Shown: piece by piece, positions 9,044 through 16,702 of the stretch
How positions within the stretch are numbered: position 1 is the first letter of the stretch
Layout: every line of letters starts with the position of its first letter
NCBI RefSeq assembly: GCF_018613605.1
Contig: NZ_JAGGPU010000019.1
Coordinates: 202,276 to 266,275 of the forward strand
DNA from: Pedobacter sp. ISL-64
Lineage (GTDB): Bacteria; Bacteroidota; Bacteroidia; Sphingobacteriales; Sphingobacteriaceae
Length of the DNA: 64,000 nucleotides
Reading direction: 5' to 3'
Notes under the pieces: generated by a model
Database searches by the model: none
What the model saw: only the letters and a program-made list of their open reading frames with translations
Told to the model about the DNA's origin: nothing
Translations under genes and position numbers: made by a program

Positions 9044-9121
9044 TTATACGCAACGATTTCCACCTCTCTTTTGAGAAATGACAATAATTAGGTTGCTAAT
9101 AATGTTTGTGTTTATATTCAT
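9044..9121 (-). CDS. ilvD leader peptide (attenuation)
   Basis: A 25-codon ORF whose product begins MNINTNIISNLIIVIS and ends RGGNRCV. It holds six Ile, one Leu and two Val, with the run L-I-I-V-I at residues 11-15. Its stop is 21 nt upstream of the terminator hairpin, and the codons for R-G-G contain the sequence that can pair with the terminator's 5' arm. Inference: when charged Ile/Val/Leu tRNAs are scarce the ribosome stalls on the I/L/V run, the antiterminator forms and ilvD and downstream genes are expressed; otherwise transcription ends. This mirrors ilv leaders of enterobacteria in logic, not in sequence. Confidence 0.85.
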   Translation of the reverse strand: MNINTNIISNLIIVISQKRGGNRCV

Positions 9122-9181
9122 GTCTTGATGAATCACAAACATACTAACTATTTAAAAAAGTAAAGAACTATTTAATCTTAT

Positions 9182-9760
9182 TTATTTTTTTACTCCGATC
9201 ACGATTCCTGTTGCCCAAACCTGCTTGGTTAAGTGCAGATCATCACGGGATTCTAAATCTTTGATCAATTTTATAGCCTTATCCTGGTGGCCATCAGGCC
9301 AATTCGATTGTGGCAACATATCATCGATGATGTAAAGTCCGCCAGTATTAAGCATAGATATCGCCTCATCTAAAAGCAAATATTTCCCATGCCATGTATC
9401 AGCAAAAATATAATCGAACTTTTTGTCTTTATTCTTTTCAATCCATTCAGCACCATCGGTATCAACTAATGTTAAGCGTTCATCCTCACCAAGAAAAGTT
9501 TTGGCAATCGCTAAAAATTTAGCGTCATTATCTATCGAGGTAAGTGTACTATTTTGATCTAAACCATCTAATATCCAGGAAGTAGATAGGCCTGTTCCTG
9601 TTCCAAGTTCCAGAAATTTACCTGAAGGCTTGGTAGAAGCAAGTGTTCTGAGCAAAGAGCAAGTCAACACATCAGATGCCATGTCAAATCCTGATGCTTT
9701 TGTTGCACCATTAATTTGCTGGTAAGCCTTCGGGAGGTGTTGATTGATTTCTTCAGTCAT
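9182..9760 (-). CDS. class I SAM-dependent O-methyltransferase-like protein
   Basis: The 192-aa protein has a Rossmann-type methyltransferase core with motif I FLELGTGTGLST (about residues 49-60), an acidic residue after the second strand (TSIDND), and FDYIFADTWHG, the arrangement of the O-methyltransferase-3/CmoM-like group. No signal peptide or membrane segment. It lies between ilvE and the ilvD leader on the same strand, about 60 bp from each, so it might be transcribed from the ilvE promoter and end before the ilvD leader. The substrate is unknown. Confidence 0.8.
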   Translation of the reverse strand: MTEEINQHLPKAYQQINGATKASGFDMASDVLTCSLLRTLASTKPSGKFLELGTGTGLSTSWILDGLDQNSTLTSIDNDAKFLAIAKTFLGEDERLTLVDTDGAEWIEKNKDKKFDYIFADTWHGKYLLLDEAISMLNTGGLYIIDDMLPQSNWPDGHQDKAIKLIKDLESRDDLHLTKQVWATGIVIGVKK

Positions 9761-9828
9761 CTGTTTTACTGCTTGGATGCTTTTTTTTACTTAATATTCA
9801 GTTATTTTATTGATTTTTCGACTTTGGA

Positions 9829-10719
9829 CTATATAATCACTTCGTAATTCACTTTTTCCAGTACCAGGTTTTTATAAGCTCGCTGTATGGTATAACCGAG
9901 AGATTCTCTCCACAACGGGCGATATACAATATCATCAATTGATGCTATACCTGCTATTTCGGTTGCTGTTCCACATAAGAAAGCACTGTCGGCATTTTTT
10001 AAATCTTCTGTGGTTAATTTTTTCTCAATGCATTCTATATCCAGAACGGTGCAAAGTTCTTTTACGGTTGCACGTGTAATTCCTGGTAAAATATTTCCTA
10101 AAGATGGTGTAAACAGTTTTCCGTCTTTTTCAAGAAAGATGTTTGCACCAGATGCCTCGGCAACAAAACCGTGCATATCCAAAAGCAAAGCCTCGTCATA
10201 ACCTTTAATATTTGCCGCAGTAGTAGCTAAAATAGAATTAACATAGTTTCCACTCAATTTCGCCTCCATTGGAATCGATTTTGGGTTTGGTCTTTCATAA
10301 TCAGAAACTGTTAATTTTAACAATTTGTTACCAGAATATGCATCCCATTCCCAGGCACAGATTAAGATCGAAACCCCACTCGGCTCGTTTAATTTCATGT
10401 TCGGGTGGCAAAATACCAGGGGACGTATATATGCATCTTTCAGTTTATTCAACTGAAGTAATTTATAGGTTGCTGCAATTAACTCCTGTTTATCCCAAGG
10501 GAAAGGAATGTTTGCCAACTGGCAAGAACGCTCTAAGCGATCGAAATGGGCAGCAGCTTTGAAAATGCGGTTGCCGTTGTGTGTTTTATAGGCTCTAATA
10601 CCCTCGAAAGCAGCATAGCCGTAGTGTAGCGACTGCCCGTAAAGGTCGGTACTGCTATTTACAGCTTTTTCAAACTGTCCATCAAGGTAAATAATCGTAT
10701 TAGAATTATAGTATTTCAT
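9829..10719 (-). CDS. ilvE: branched-chain amino acid aminotransferase
   Basis: PLP fold-type IV transaminase making Val, Leu and Ile from the 2-oxo acids with glutamate. The chosen start at 10719 (MKYYNSNTIIYLDG) gives 296 aa, normal for the family; an upstream ATG adds 19 residues unlike the family. The PLP lysine is expected at K154 in EAKLSGNYVNS. GYDEALLLD, FVAEASGANIF and the GITRATV phosphate-binding segment are also present. It is preceded by its own attenuator-like leader (10837-11030), separate from that of ilvD. Confidence 0.95.
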   Translation of the reverse strand: MKYYNSNTIIYLDGQFEKAVNSSTDLYGQSLHYGYAAFEGIRAYKTHNGNRIFKAAAHFDRLERSCQLANIPFPWDKQELIAATYKLLQLNKLKDAYIRPLVFCHPNMKLNEPSGVSILICAWEWDAYSGNKLLKLTVSDYERPNPKSIPMEAKLSGNYVNSILATTAANIKGYDEALLLDMHGFVAEASGANIFLEKDGKLFTPSLGNILPGITRATVKELCTVLDIECIEKKLTTEDLKNADSAFLCGTATEIAGIASIDDIVYRPLWRESLGYTIQRAYKNLVLEKVNYEVII

Positions 10720-10836
10720 CTGTTTATTCTTATTGTTTTTAACCGTCAGATGGAGCTTACCATGATAAATAAGCATTCCATTTTTTATTTTGACTATTTA
10801 TCATGGGCGGTTCATAATACTGTCTTTTTGTTATTT

Positions 10837-10869
10837 AAAAAAAGCGTCCCGTTTGTATCGGGACGCTTT
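10837..10869 (-). terminator. intrinsic terminator/attenuator in front of ilvE
   Basis: On the minus strand an 11-bp perfect stem (AAAGCGTCCCG / CGGGACGCTTT, 7-nt loop) leads into a run of seven T. It lies about 120 bp upstream of the ilvE start and 24 bp beyond the leader stop. GGACGC near the end of the leader ORF (10904-10909 on the opposite strand) can pair with GCGTCC of the 5' arm, so an alternative antiterminator fold exists. Confidence 0.9.
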
Positions 10870-10892
10870 AGGTATATTTAGTTTTTTAAAAT

Positions 10893-11030
10893 CTATTTAA
10901 ACTGCGTCCGCTTATTACCCCATAAAATGTTTAGGAGTAGGAGGTTAAGTAAAATGACAGGTAACAACACTACATTGCCAGCTGCTTTTGCAGTAGTAGC
11001 GGTAGAAAATATGTTGTTCTGAATAGTCAT
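10893..11030 (-). CDS. ilvE leader peptide (attenuation)
   Basis: A 45-codon ORF starting MTIQNNIFSTA and holding NVVLLPVILLNLLLLNIL at residues about 18-35: of these 18 residues, nine are Leu, three Val and two Ile. An in-frame ATG 18 codons upstream exists, but the product from 11030 is the simplest leader. The stop is 24 bp before an intrinsic terminator, and GGACGC in the last codons competes for its 5' arm. Inference: a leader peptide sensing mainly leucyl-tRNA charge and controlling ilvE. The sequence is unlike the ilvD leader, so the two are independent sensors. Confidence 0.85.
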   Translation of the reverse strand: MTIQNNIFSTATTAKAAGNVVLLPVILLNLLLLNILWGNKRTQFK

Positions 11031-11084
11031 TGTTATCTTATTGTTTATAAAAACCAATTTAGTTTTTGGTTCATTAATATGCAA

Positions 11085-11419
11085 GAGAAATCAGAAAAAA
11101 GTTAAATAAGAATATTATTTTGAAAATATATTAATAATCAGAATATTATTCTTAACTAGAGTTGGATTAGTTATTTAATGCCGATAGCCGTAGACCAAAT
11201 ATCAAAACGGTATACAGTCTGTTTGTTATGCTTGCATTATAAATTTTCTATTTTTCTGCCTAAAACGAGTTAAAGGCTGTATGAAATTGAAAATTCAGGT
11301 TGTATTTTGATGTTAAAATGCCAAGAATTATTGGTGTTTTTTTTAGATATTAAAGTATTATTAAACTTGCTTGATTGTTTATTGTAAAGCGGTGTAATTT
11401 AATATTAGAAACTATTCCT
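11085..11419. other. AT-rich divergent intergenic region
   Basis: About 335 bp between the ilvE leader (minus) and the hydrolase lipoprotein gene (plus). It should hold both promoters. I see no ORF worth calling and no confident TAnnTTTG pair. Confidence 0.6.
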
Positions 11420-12370
11420 ATGAGAACAATTTATATCTTTTTTGTTGTTTTAATCGTGTTATTTAGTGGCTGTTCCCAGTCAGATTCAAACTCACATCTC
11501 AAAATGGGAAACCAGGCCATTTCAACTTCTGATGCGGTAAAATTATCTATTAAGGTAGCAGGCAAAGGACCTGTTTGTATCTACTTGCATGGAGGCCCTG
11601 GTCAGGACTTTCTTTCTTTTGAGAAAATGGGTGGAGCAAGTTTAGAGAAATGTTTAACGATGGTTTACCTCGATCAAAGAGGATCTGGTCAATCGCAAAA
11701 TGCAAAAAAATATAGTTTAGACCGGATTGTTCAAGATGTTGAAGAACTGCGGTTAAAATTGGGTGTAGAAAAAGTGTACTTACTTAGTCATTCATTTGGT
11801 GGTATTCTGGCCATTAACTATGCCTTGAAGTATCCAGAACATTTATCTGGCATCATCATGGCGAATACAATAGCTCATTTCATGAATCCAAACCAGGTGA
11901 AGGAACAAATTGAATATGGATATCGGTTACTAAAAAAGGATACCACTATAAATGAAACAGATTTTAAAAAATTAATGAATGGAGCGGCGCTGGTTAGAAA
12001 AAAGTTAAGCGCGGTGCATCTTGGATATAAATATATTGCCAATGATGTAAATACCGTTATCAAAATGGACAGCATCGAAAATTCCTATAAACGTACATCG
12101 GATTTCGGAATGACTCTTTTTATGCCTTTAATGGATAGCACAAAGGTGCAGAAGTATTCGGAATATTTTAAAGATTATGCTTTACTTACCAGTGAAATTA
12201 AAACACCGGCCTTGATTATAACGGGTAAGGATGATCACGCTGTTGGACCGAACTATTACAAAAATTATAAATTTAAAAACCAAAAGGTAGTGCAGTTAAA
12301 CGGCTCGCATATGCTTTATTATGAAAACAATAAGGAATTTACGGCAACAGTTTGTGATTTTGTTAAATAA
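11420..12370 (+). CDS. alpha/beta-hydrolase lipoprotein, proline iminopeptidase-like
   Basis: Starting at 11420 gives a 316-aa protein with a lipoprotein signal (hydrophobic stretch, lipobox LFSGC with Cys18), so it is probably anchored in a membrane facing the periplasm. The mature part is an alpha/beta hydrolase: oxyanion loop HGGPG (57-61), LDQRGSGQS, nucleophile Ser125 in LSHSFGG, acid in ITGKDDHAVGP and His in NGSHMLYY. These are the motifs of the S33 prolyl aminopeptidase group. The longer form starting at 11375 would put 15 residues before the signal and is less likely. Confidence 0.85.
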   Translation: MRTIYIFFVVLIVLFSGCSQSDSNSHLKMGNQAISTSDAVKLSIKVAGKGPVCIYLHGGPGQDFLSFEKMGGASLEKCLTMVYLDQRGSGQSQNAKKYSLDRIVQDVEELRLKLGVEKVYLLSHSFGGILAINYALKYPEHLSGIIMANTIAHFMNPNQVKEQIEYGYRLLKKDTTINETDFKKLMNGAALVRKKLSAVHLGYKYIANDVNTVIKMDSIENSYKRTSDFGMTLFMPLMDSTKVQKYSEYFKDYALLTSEIKTPALIITGKDDHAVGPNYYKNYKFKNQKVVQLNGSHMLYYENNKEFTATVCDFVK

Positions 12371-12376
12371 TAACAC

Positions 12377-12402
12377 AAAACAAAAAGCCTCCCAGATTTT
12401 TA
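12377..12402. repeat. 26-bp direct repeat, left copy flanking higBA
   Basis: Identical over 26 bp to 13052-13077 (begins AAAACAAAAAGCCT, ends AGATTTTTA). This copy contains only the left arm of the terminator that is complete in the right copy, so the higBA cassette appears to interrupt or duplicate the terminator of the hydrolase gene. Confidence 0.9.
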
Positions 12403-12406
12403 CTAA

Positions 12407-12703
12407 CTATGATGTTATTGCGAAAAGTTTGATGTTTTGAAATTCTTTTTGTTTTTCATTCAATTCACTTTCAATATCGTAGTCATCTTGTAAACCAAGC
12501 CAAAATTTTGCAGAGTTTCCAAAAAAGATGCTAAAACGCAATGCTGTATCTGCTGTAATTCTTCTCTTGCCTTTAATTATTTCAGAAATACGGGTTTGAG
12601 GAATATTTGTTTCTTTCGCTAAACGGTAAGCTGTAATATTTAAAGGAATAAGAAATTCATCCTTCAGAATTTCTCCGGGATGTATGTTTGGTAGCTTTTC
12701 CAT
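12407..12703 (-). CDS. higA: HigA-type antitoxin, XRE family
   Basis: A 98-aa protein with the HigA-family opening PNIHPGEILKDEFLIPLNIT and an HTH at about residues 20-70 (AYRLAKETNIPQTRISEIIKGKRRI). It neutralises the HigB-type nuclease and normally represses its own operon. It lies 9 bp downstream of the toxin gene; toxin-before-antitoxin order is typical of higBA. The whole cassette is bracketed by 26-bp direct repeats. Confidence 0.9.
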   Translation of the reverse strand: MEKLPNIHPGEILKDEFLIPLNITAYRLAKETNIPQTRISEIIKGKRRITADTALRFSIFFGNSAKFWLGLQDDYDIESELNEKQKEFQNIKLFAITS

Positions 12704-12712
12704 TGTTTCTTT

Positions 12713-12994
12713 TTAATGATAATCTATAATTTCAACTTCACTTGCATTTCCGTTTTCCCATTTGAAAATTATTCTCCATTGGTCATTAATTCGGATGCTA
12801 TAATAATCTTTTAGGTTACCTTTTTTCTTTTCCAATTTATTTGATGGTGGTATAGTTAAATCTTGAATGTTTTGGGAATTGCTTATCATTCTTAATTTTC
12901 TACGCCCAATGGTTTGAATTTCTAATGGCATTTTAGAAACTCTGATGCCATTCCATATTTTTTCTGTGTCTTTAGAGCCAAAAGAAAGTATCAT
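12713..12994 (-). CDS. higB: HigB-type toxin, RelE superfamily
   Basis: A 93-aa RelE-superfamily protein, expected to cleave mRNA on the ribosome. It has the family features: WNGIRVSKMP, an IGRRKLRMI basic stretch, LKDYYSIRINDQWRIIFKW and a C-terminal EVEIIDYH. It is upstream of and co-directional with higA with a 9-bp gap. Nothing suggests truncation. The operon is convergent with the hydrolase gene and is followed on that side by half a terminator. Confidence 0.9.
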   Translation of the reverse strand: MILSFGSKDTEKIWNGIRVSKMPLEIQTIGRRKLRMISNSQNIQDLTIPPSNKLEKKKGNLKDYYSIRINDQWRIIFKWENGNASEVEIIDYH

Positions 12995-13051
12995 GCTAAC
13001 TTTTTACGTTACTAACGGTAAAGGTAGGTAATTGTTTTTTGAAATACCAAT

Positions 13052-13077
13052 AAAACAAAAAGCCTCCCAGATTTTTA
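13052..13077. repeat. 26-bp direct repeat, right copy flanking higBA
   Basis: Second copy of the 26-bp sequence at 12377-12402, start-to-start distance 675 bp. Here the sequence continues into a full terminator hairpin. The pair looks like a target duplication or a recombination scar around the toxin-antitoxin cassette. Confidence 0.9.
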
Positions 13078-13095
13078 AATCTAGGAGGCTTTTTG
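13056..13095. terminator. bidirectional intrinsic terminator
   Basis: CAAAAAGCCTCC...GGAGGCTTTTTG forms a long stem with A-rich and T-rich flanks, so it can terminate on both strands. It would originally have served the convergently placed hydrolase gene. Transcripts of atpC end on its left side, so it probably serves the atp operon too. Confidence 0.85.
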
Positions 13096-13169
13096 TTTTC
13101 GTCGCTCTAAATTTGTTTCAGAGTCTTTTTACAGATGCTGAAATAAATTCAGCATGACGAATAATTAGA

Positions 13170-13415
13170 TTAAGCGACGCCTTCAGCTAAAACCACAATT
13201 TTGTTGTGAATAGCTTCTACTACACCGCCTTTAATAAAAAAGCGTTGCTCATCAGCTTTGTTTGCTTTTATAATAACTTCTCCATCTTCTAAAGTAGAGA
13301 TGATAGGGGCATGGTCTTTTAAAATCTGGAAAGAGCCTAAAGTACCAGGAACCGTAACTGCTGTTACTTCACCTTCGAAAACTTTTTTATCTGGAGTTAA
13401 TATTTCTAAATTCAT
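13170..13415 (-). CDS. atpC: ATP synthase epsilon subunit, short form
   Basis: An 81-aa protein consisting of the N-terminal beta-sandwich of epsilon (MNLEILTPDKKVFEGEV, then GSFQILKDHAPIISTL). It links the F1 rotor to the c-ring. The C-terminal helical hairpin that inhibits ATPase activity in longer epsilon subunits (~135 aa) is absent, which I recall as normal for many Bacteroidota. It follows atpD with a repeat-filled gap and is on the same strand; other atp genes are not adjacent, so the split atpDC operon seems real here. Confidence 0.93.
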   Translation of the reverse strand: MNLEILTPDKKVFEGEVTAVTVPGTLGSFQILKDHAPIISTLEDGEVIIKANKADEQRFFIKGGVVEAIHNKIVVLAEGVA

Positions 13416-13444
13416 TTTTCTTTAGATTGAGTAGGAAGTATTTA

Positions 13445-13488
13445 GTATCAAGTATCAAGATAGAATTTCTAGTCTTGATACTTGATAC
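13445..13488. repeat. 16-bp perfect inverted repeat in the atpD-atpC gap
   Basis: GTATCAAGTATCAAGA and its exact complement flank a 12-nt spacer, and further CTTGATACT copies follow at once up to the atpD stop. There is no T-tract. It is a stable intercistronic hairpin and a possible mRNA-processing site, or a simple tandem repeat that folded back. Confidence 0.8.
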
Positions 13489-13502
13489 AGTATATCTTGA
13501 TA

Positions 13503-15008
13503 CTAGTTGTTCGCTTCTGCTAATAATTTTTTACCTTTTTCGATCGCATCTTCAATGCTACCAACCAAGTTAAATGCAGCTTCTGGATACTCATCAACTT
13601 CACCATCCATGATCATGTTAAATCCTTTGATGGTATCTTTAATGTCAACCAATACACCTTTTAAGCCCGTAAATTGCTCAGCTACGTGGAAAGGTTGAGA
13701 TAAGAAACGCTGAACACGACGTGCTCTTGATACAACTAATTTATCTTCTTCAGATAATTCGTCCATACCTAAGATCGCGATGATATCTTGTAATTCTTTG
13801 TAACGTTGTAAAGTTTCTTTAACACGTTGTGCTGTGTTATAATGCTCATCACCTAAAACAGCAGGAGAAAGGATACGTGAAGTAGAATCCAATGGATCTA
13901 CCGCAGGATAAATACCTAGCTCAGCAATTTTACGCGAAAGTACAGTAGTAGCATCTAAGTGGGCAAAAGTTGTTGCCGGAGCAGGGTCAGTTAAATCATC
14001 CGCTGGTACATATACCGCTTGTACTGATGTAATTGATCCACGTTTTGTTGAAGTAATACGCTCTTGCATTAAACCCATCTCAGTTGCCAATGTTGGTTGG
14101 TAACCTACAGCTGATGGCATACGACCTAATAAAGCCGACACCTCAGAACCTGCCTGCGTAAAACGGAAGATGTTATCAACGAAGAAAAGGATGTCTTTTC
14201 CAGCGCCTTCGCCATCACCATCACGGAAATATTCAGCAACAGTTAATCCTGATAATGCTACACGTGCACGTGCACCAGGAGGCTCGTTCATTTGACCGAA
14301 AACCAATGTTGCTTTAGATTCTTTTAATTTTTCAGTATCAACAGCTTTCAAATCCCAACCACCTTTTTCCATTGAGTGTAAGAATTCGTCACCATAGTTG
14401 ATAACACCTGACTCAATAAACTCACGAAGTAAATCGTTACCCTCACGAGTACGCTCACCAACACCAGCGAATACCGACAAACCAGCATAAGCTTTAGCGA
14501 TGTTGTTTACCAACTCCATAATTAATACAGTTTTGCCTACACCAGCACCACCGAATAAACCGATTTTACCACCTTTCGCGTATGGCTCTAATAAATCGAT
14601 AACTTTAATACCTGTAAAAAGTACCTCAGTTTCAGTTGATAAATCTTCAAACTTAGGAGGAGTAGCATGGATAGGACGACCATCAGTTTTATCAACTGTG
14701 TTGATACCGTCAATCGCTTCACCAACTACATTAAATAAACGACCTTTAATTTGGTCGCCAACTGGCATTTTAATCGCAGCACCAGTGTCAACTACGTCCA
14801 TTCCACGAACTAAACCATCTGTAGAGTCCATCGAGATTGCGCGTACACGATCTTCACCTAAGTGTTGTTGAACTTCTAAAACAATTTTTTGTCCATTTTC
14901 TTTCGTTATCTCTAACGCATCAAAAATTTTAGGTAGATGGGCATCATTAGCAAAGCTAACGTCAACCACAGGGCCGATAATTTGTGCTATTTTTCCTAAG
15001 TTAGGCAT
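13503..15008 (-). CDS. atpD: ATP synthase beta subunit
   Basis: Catalytic F1 subunit. The start at 15008 (MPNLGKIAQIIGPVVDV) is preferred over one ten codons upstream because it fits the family N-terminus; length 501 aa. Walker A GGAGVGKT lies at about residues 153-160, GERTREGNDL follows, Walker B falls in DILFFVDNIFRFTQAG, and the catalytic-site ALLGRMPSAVGYQPTL is intact. It is the first gene of the atpDC pair, divergent from the RmlD-like gene. Confidence 0.97.
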   Translation of the reverse strand: MPNLGKIAQIIGPVVDVSFANDAHLPKIFDALEITKENGQKIVLEVQQHLGEDRVRAISMDSTDGLVRGMDVVDTGAAIKMPVGDQIKGRLFNVVGEAIDGINTVDKTDGRPIHATPPKFEDLSTETEVLFTGIKVIDLLEPYAKGGKIGLFGGAGVGKTVLIMELVNNIAKAYAGLSVFAGVGERTREGNDLLREFIESGVINYGDEFLHSMEKGGWDLKAVDTEKLKESKATLVFGQMNEPPGARARVALSGLTVAEYFRDGDGEGAGKDILFFVDNIFRFTQAGSEVSALLGRMPSAVGYQPTLATEMGLMQERITSTKRGSITSVQAVYVPADDLTDPAPATTFAHLDATTVLSRKIAELGIYPAVDPLDSTSRILSPAVLGDEHYNTAQRVKETLQRYKELQDIIAILGMDELSEEDKLVVSRARRVQRFLSQPFHVAEQFTGLKGVLVDIKDTIKGFNMIMDGEVDEYPEAAFNLVGSIEDAIEKGKKLLAEANN

Positions 15009-15169
15009 ATCTGTTGTGAGTAAATTTATTACAGTCAATGAATTAAAGCTGTTTATAGGGGCTCCAATTCGGTTGGCAAAGTTAAGTTTTTCTTACTTAA
15101 TTTTAAATATATATTATAAATTTTTTCAACATGGTTTTTATAGATAATTTAGAGCCATAAATAAGGCGT

Positions 15170-16042
15170 ATGAAAACCATTTTAACAACAGGTAGCAACG
15201 GTCTTTTAGGGCAGAAATTAACTGAAAAAATTCTCGCCGAAGGCAGGGTAAAGCTTGTTGTCACTTCCAAAGGAACAAATCGTTATCAGGTAAAGGATGG
15301 GTATAGATATGCAGAAATGGATATTTTAAATGCTGTTCAGGTTAGGGAAGTTATTGAAAGATACAGCCCTGATGCCATTGTGCACACCGCCGCAATGACC
15401 AATGTTGATATTTGTGAAGCCAATAAAACAGTTTGTCGTCATCTAAATGTAGATGCAGTTCAAACGCTGATATCAATATGTGAAGAAAAGAACATTCAAC
15501 TTATTCATTTAAGTACCGATTTTGTTTTTGATGGTGCCGACGGACCATATAAAGAAGAGGATGCAGTTAATCCTGTAAGTTATTATGGCGAATCGAAAGT
15601 GCTGGCTGAAGAGCTGTTGAAGAACTCAAAAGCAAACTGGGCAATCTTAAGAACAATATTGGTATATGGAATAAGCAGTGATATGAGCCGGAGCAATATT
15701 GTACTTTGGGCTAAAGGGGCCTTGGAAAAAGCATCACCTATTAACGTAGTAAACGATCAGTGGCGCATGCCCACTTTGGCCGAGGATTTAGCTGAAGCCT
15801 GCTTGTTAGCTGTAGAAAAAAATGCAAAAGGAATTTACCATGTATCGGGTAAAGATTACATGAGTATTGCAGATTTAGTGCGAAAAGTTGCCGAGTTTTG
15901 GAACCTTGGTCAATCATTTATTAATGAAGTAAGTTCGACAAGTTTAAATCAATCGGCTAAACGACCGATTAGAACTGGTTTTGTTTTAGATAAGACCATT
16001 AAAGATCTAGATTACCGTCCGCATAGTTTTGAAGAGGGTTGA
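15170..16042 (+). CDS. RmlD-like NAD(P)-dependent sugar nucleotide reductase
   Basis: A 290-aa extended short-chain dehydrogenase of the dTDP-4-dehydrorhamnose reductase group. It shows the Rossmann motif TGSNGLLGQKL (about 7-17), HTAAMTNVDICE, a STDFVFDG strand, the catalytic YYGESK Tyr-Lys pair and a substrate-side RTILVYG. A standalone copy not surrounded by rhamnose genes suggests some other sugar or cofactor role. It is divergent from atpD. Confidence 0.85.
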   Translation: MKTILTTGSNGLLGQKLTEKILAEGRVKLVVTSKGTNRYQVKDGYRYAEMDILNAVQVREVIERYSPDAIVHTAAMTNVDICEANKTVCRHLNVDAVQTLISICEEKNIQLIHLSTDFVFDGADGPYKEEDAVNPVSYYGESKVLAEELLKNSKANWAILRTILVYGISSDMSRSNIVLWAKGALEKASPINVVNDQWRMPTLAEDLAEACLLAVEKNAKGIYHVSGKDYMSIADLVRKVAEFWNLGQSFINEVSSTSLNQSAKRPIRTGFVLDKTIKDLDYRPHSFEEG

Positions 16043-16161
16043 TAATTTTAGATCAACAGATGAAAAAATAGTCTTGAGTCCGTAACCTTAAGTCGTGAGC
16101 CTCAAAGCAATTGAACAATAAAAAAATTTAAAAATATATTATTTTAACTAAAAAATACATA

Positions 16162-16626
16162 ATGGCATTACAAGTTGGCGATACCGCCCCTGATTTTAAA
16201 TTATATAGTTCTGATTTGGCAGAAATTTCGCTTTCCGGTTTCAAAGGCAAAAAAGTAATTATTCACTTTTTTCCGATGGCTTTTACCGGAACCTGTACAG
16301 AACAATTATGTACCATGCGTGATAATTTTAGCTATTACGAAGGAATAAATGCACAGGTAATCGGTATTTCTGTCGATTCCCCATTCTCTTTAGCTAAGTT
16401 CAAAGAAGTACAAAGTTACCAGTTCCCATTATTATCAGATTTTAACAAAGACGTGTCGGCAGCTTATGGTGCTTTTTATGATGAATTTGTGTTCGGATTG
16501 AAAGGTGTTTCCAAAAGAGCGGCTTTTGTAATCGACGAGGAAGGAAAAATTGCTTATGCTGAAGTTTTAGAGGATGCACATGATTTGCCTGATTTTAAAG
16601 CAATTAATGATGCATTAAGCGCATAA
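16162..16626 (+). CDS. peroxiredoxin, AhpC/TSA family
   Basis: A 154-aa thiol peroxidase reducing hydroperoxides. The peroxidatic Cys45 lies in PMAFTGTCT, with a second Cys50 five residues later that could be resolving or incidental. GDTAPDFKL at the start and VIDEEGKIAYAEV late are typical of AhpE/Prx1-like small peroxiredoxins. No signal peptide, so cytoplasmic. It is a single gene between the RmlD-like gene and tRNA-Arg. Confidence 0.92.
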   Translation: MALQVGDTAPDFKLYSSDLAEISLSGFKGKKVIIHFFPMAFTGTCTEQLCTMRDNFSYYEGINAQVIGISVDSPFSLAKFKEVQSYQFPLLSDFNKDVSAAYGAFYDEFVFGLKGVSKRAAFVIDEEGKIAYAEVLEDAHDLPDFKAINDALSA

Positions 16627-16671
16627 AGCATATTCTGCAAAGAATTATTTTAAGGTTTTTTTTAAATTTAA

Positions 16672-16702
16672 TTGGAAATTAAAATATCAAATTATACCTT
16701 TG
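16672..16702 (+). promoter_or_regulatory. Bacteroidota-type promoter of tRNA-Arg
   Basis: TTG at 16672-16674, 20 bp, then TACCTTTG at 16695-16702 matches the Bacteroidota primary-sigma consensus (TTTG/TTG, 19-20 bp, TAnnTTTG). It ends 23 bp before the tRNA. It also lies inside the antisense 3' end of the recombinase reading frame. Confidence 0.8.
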
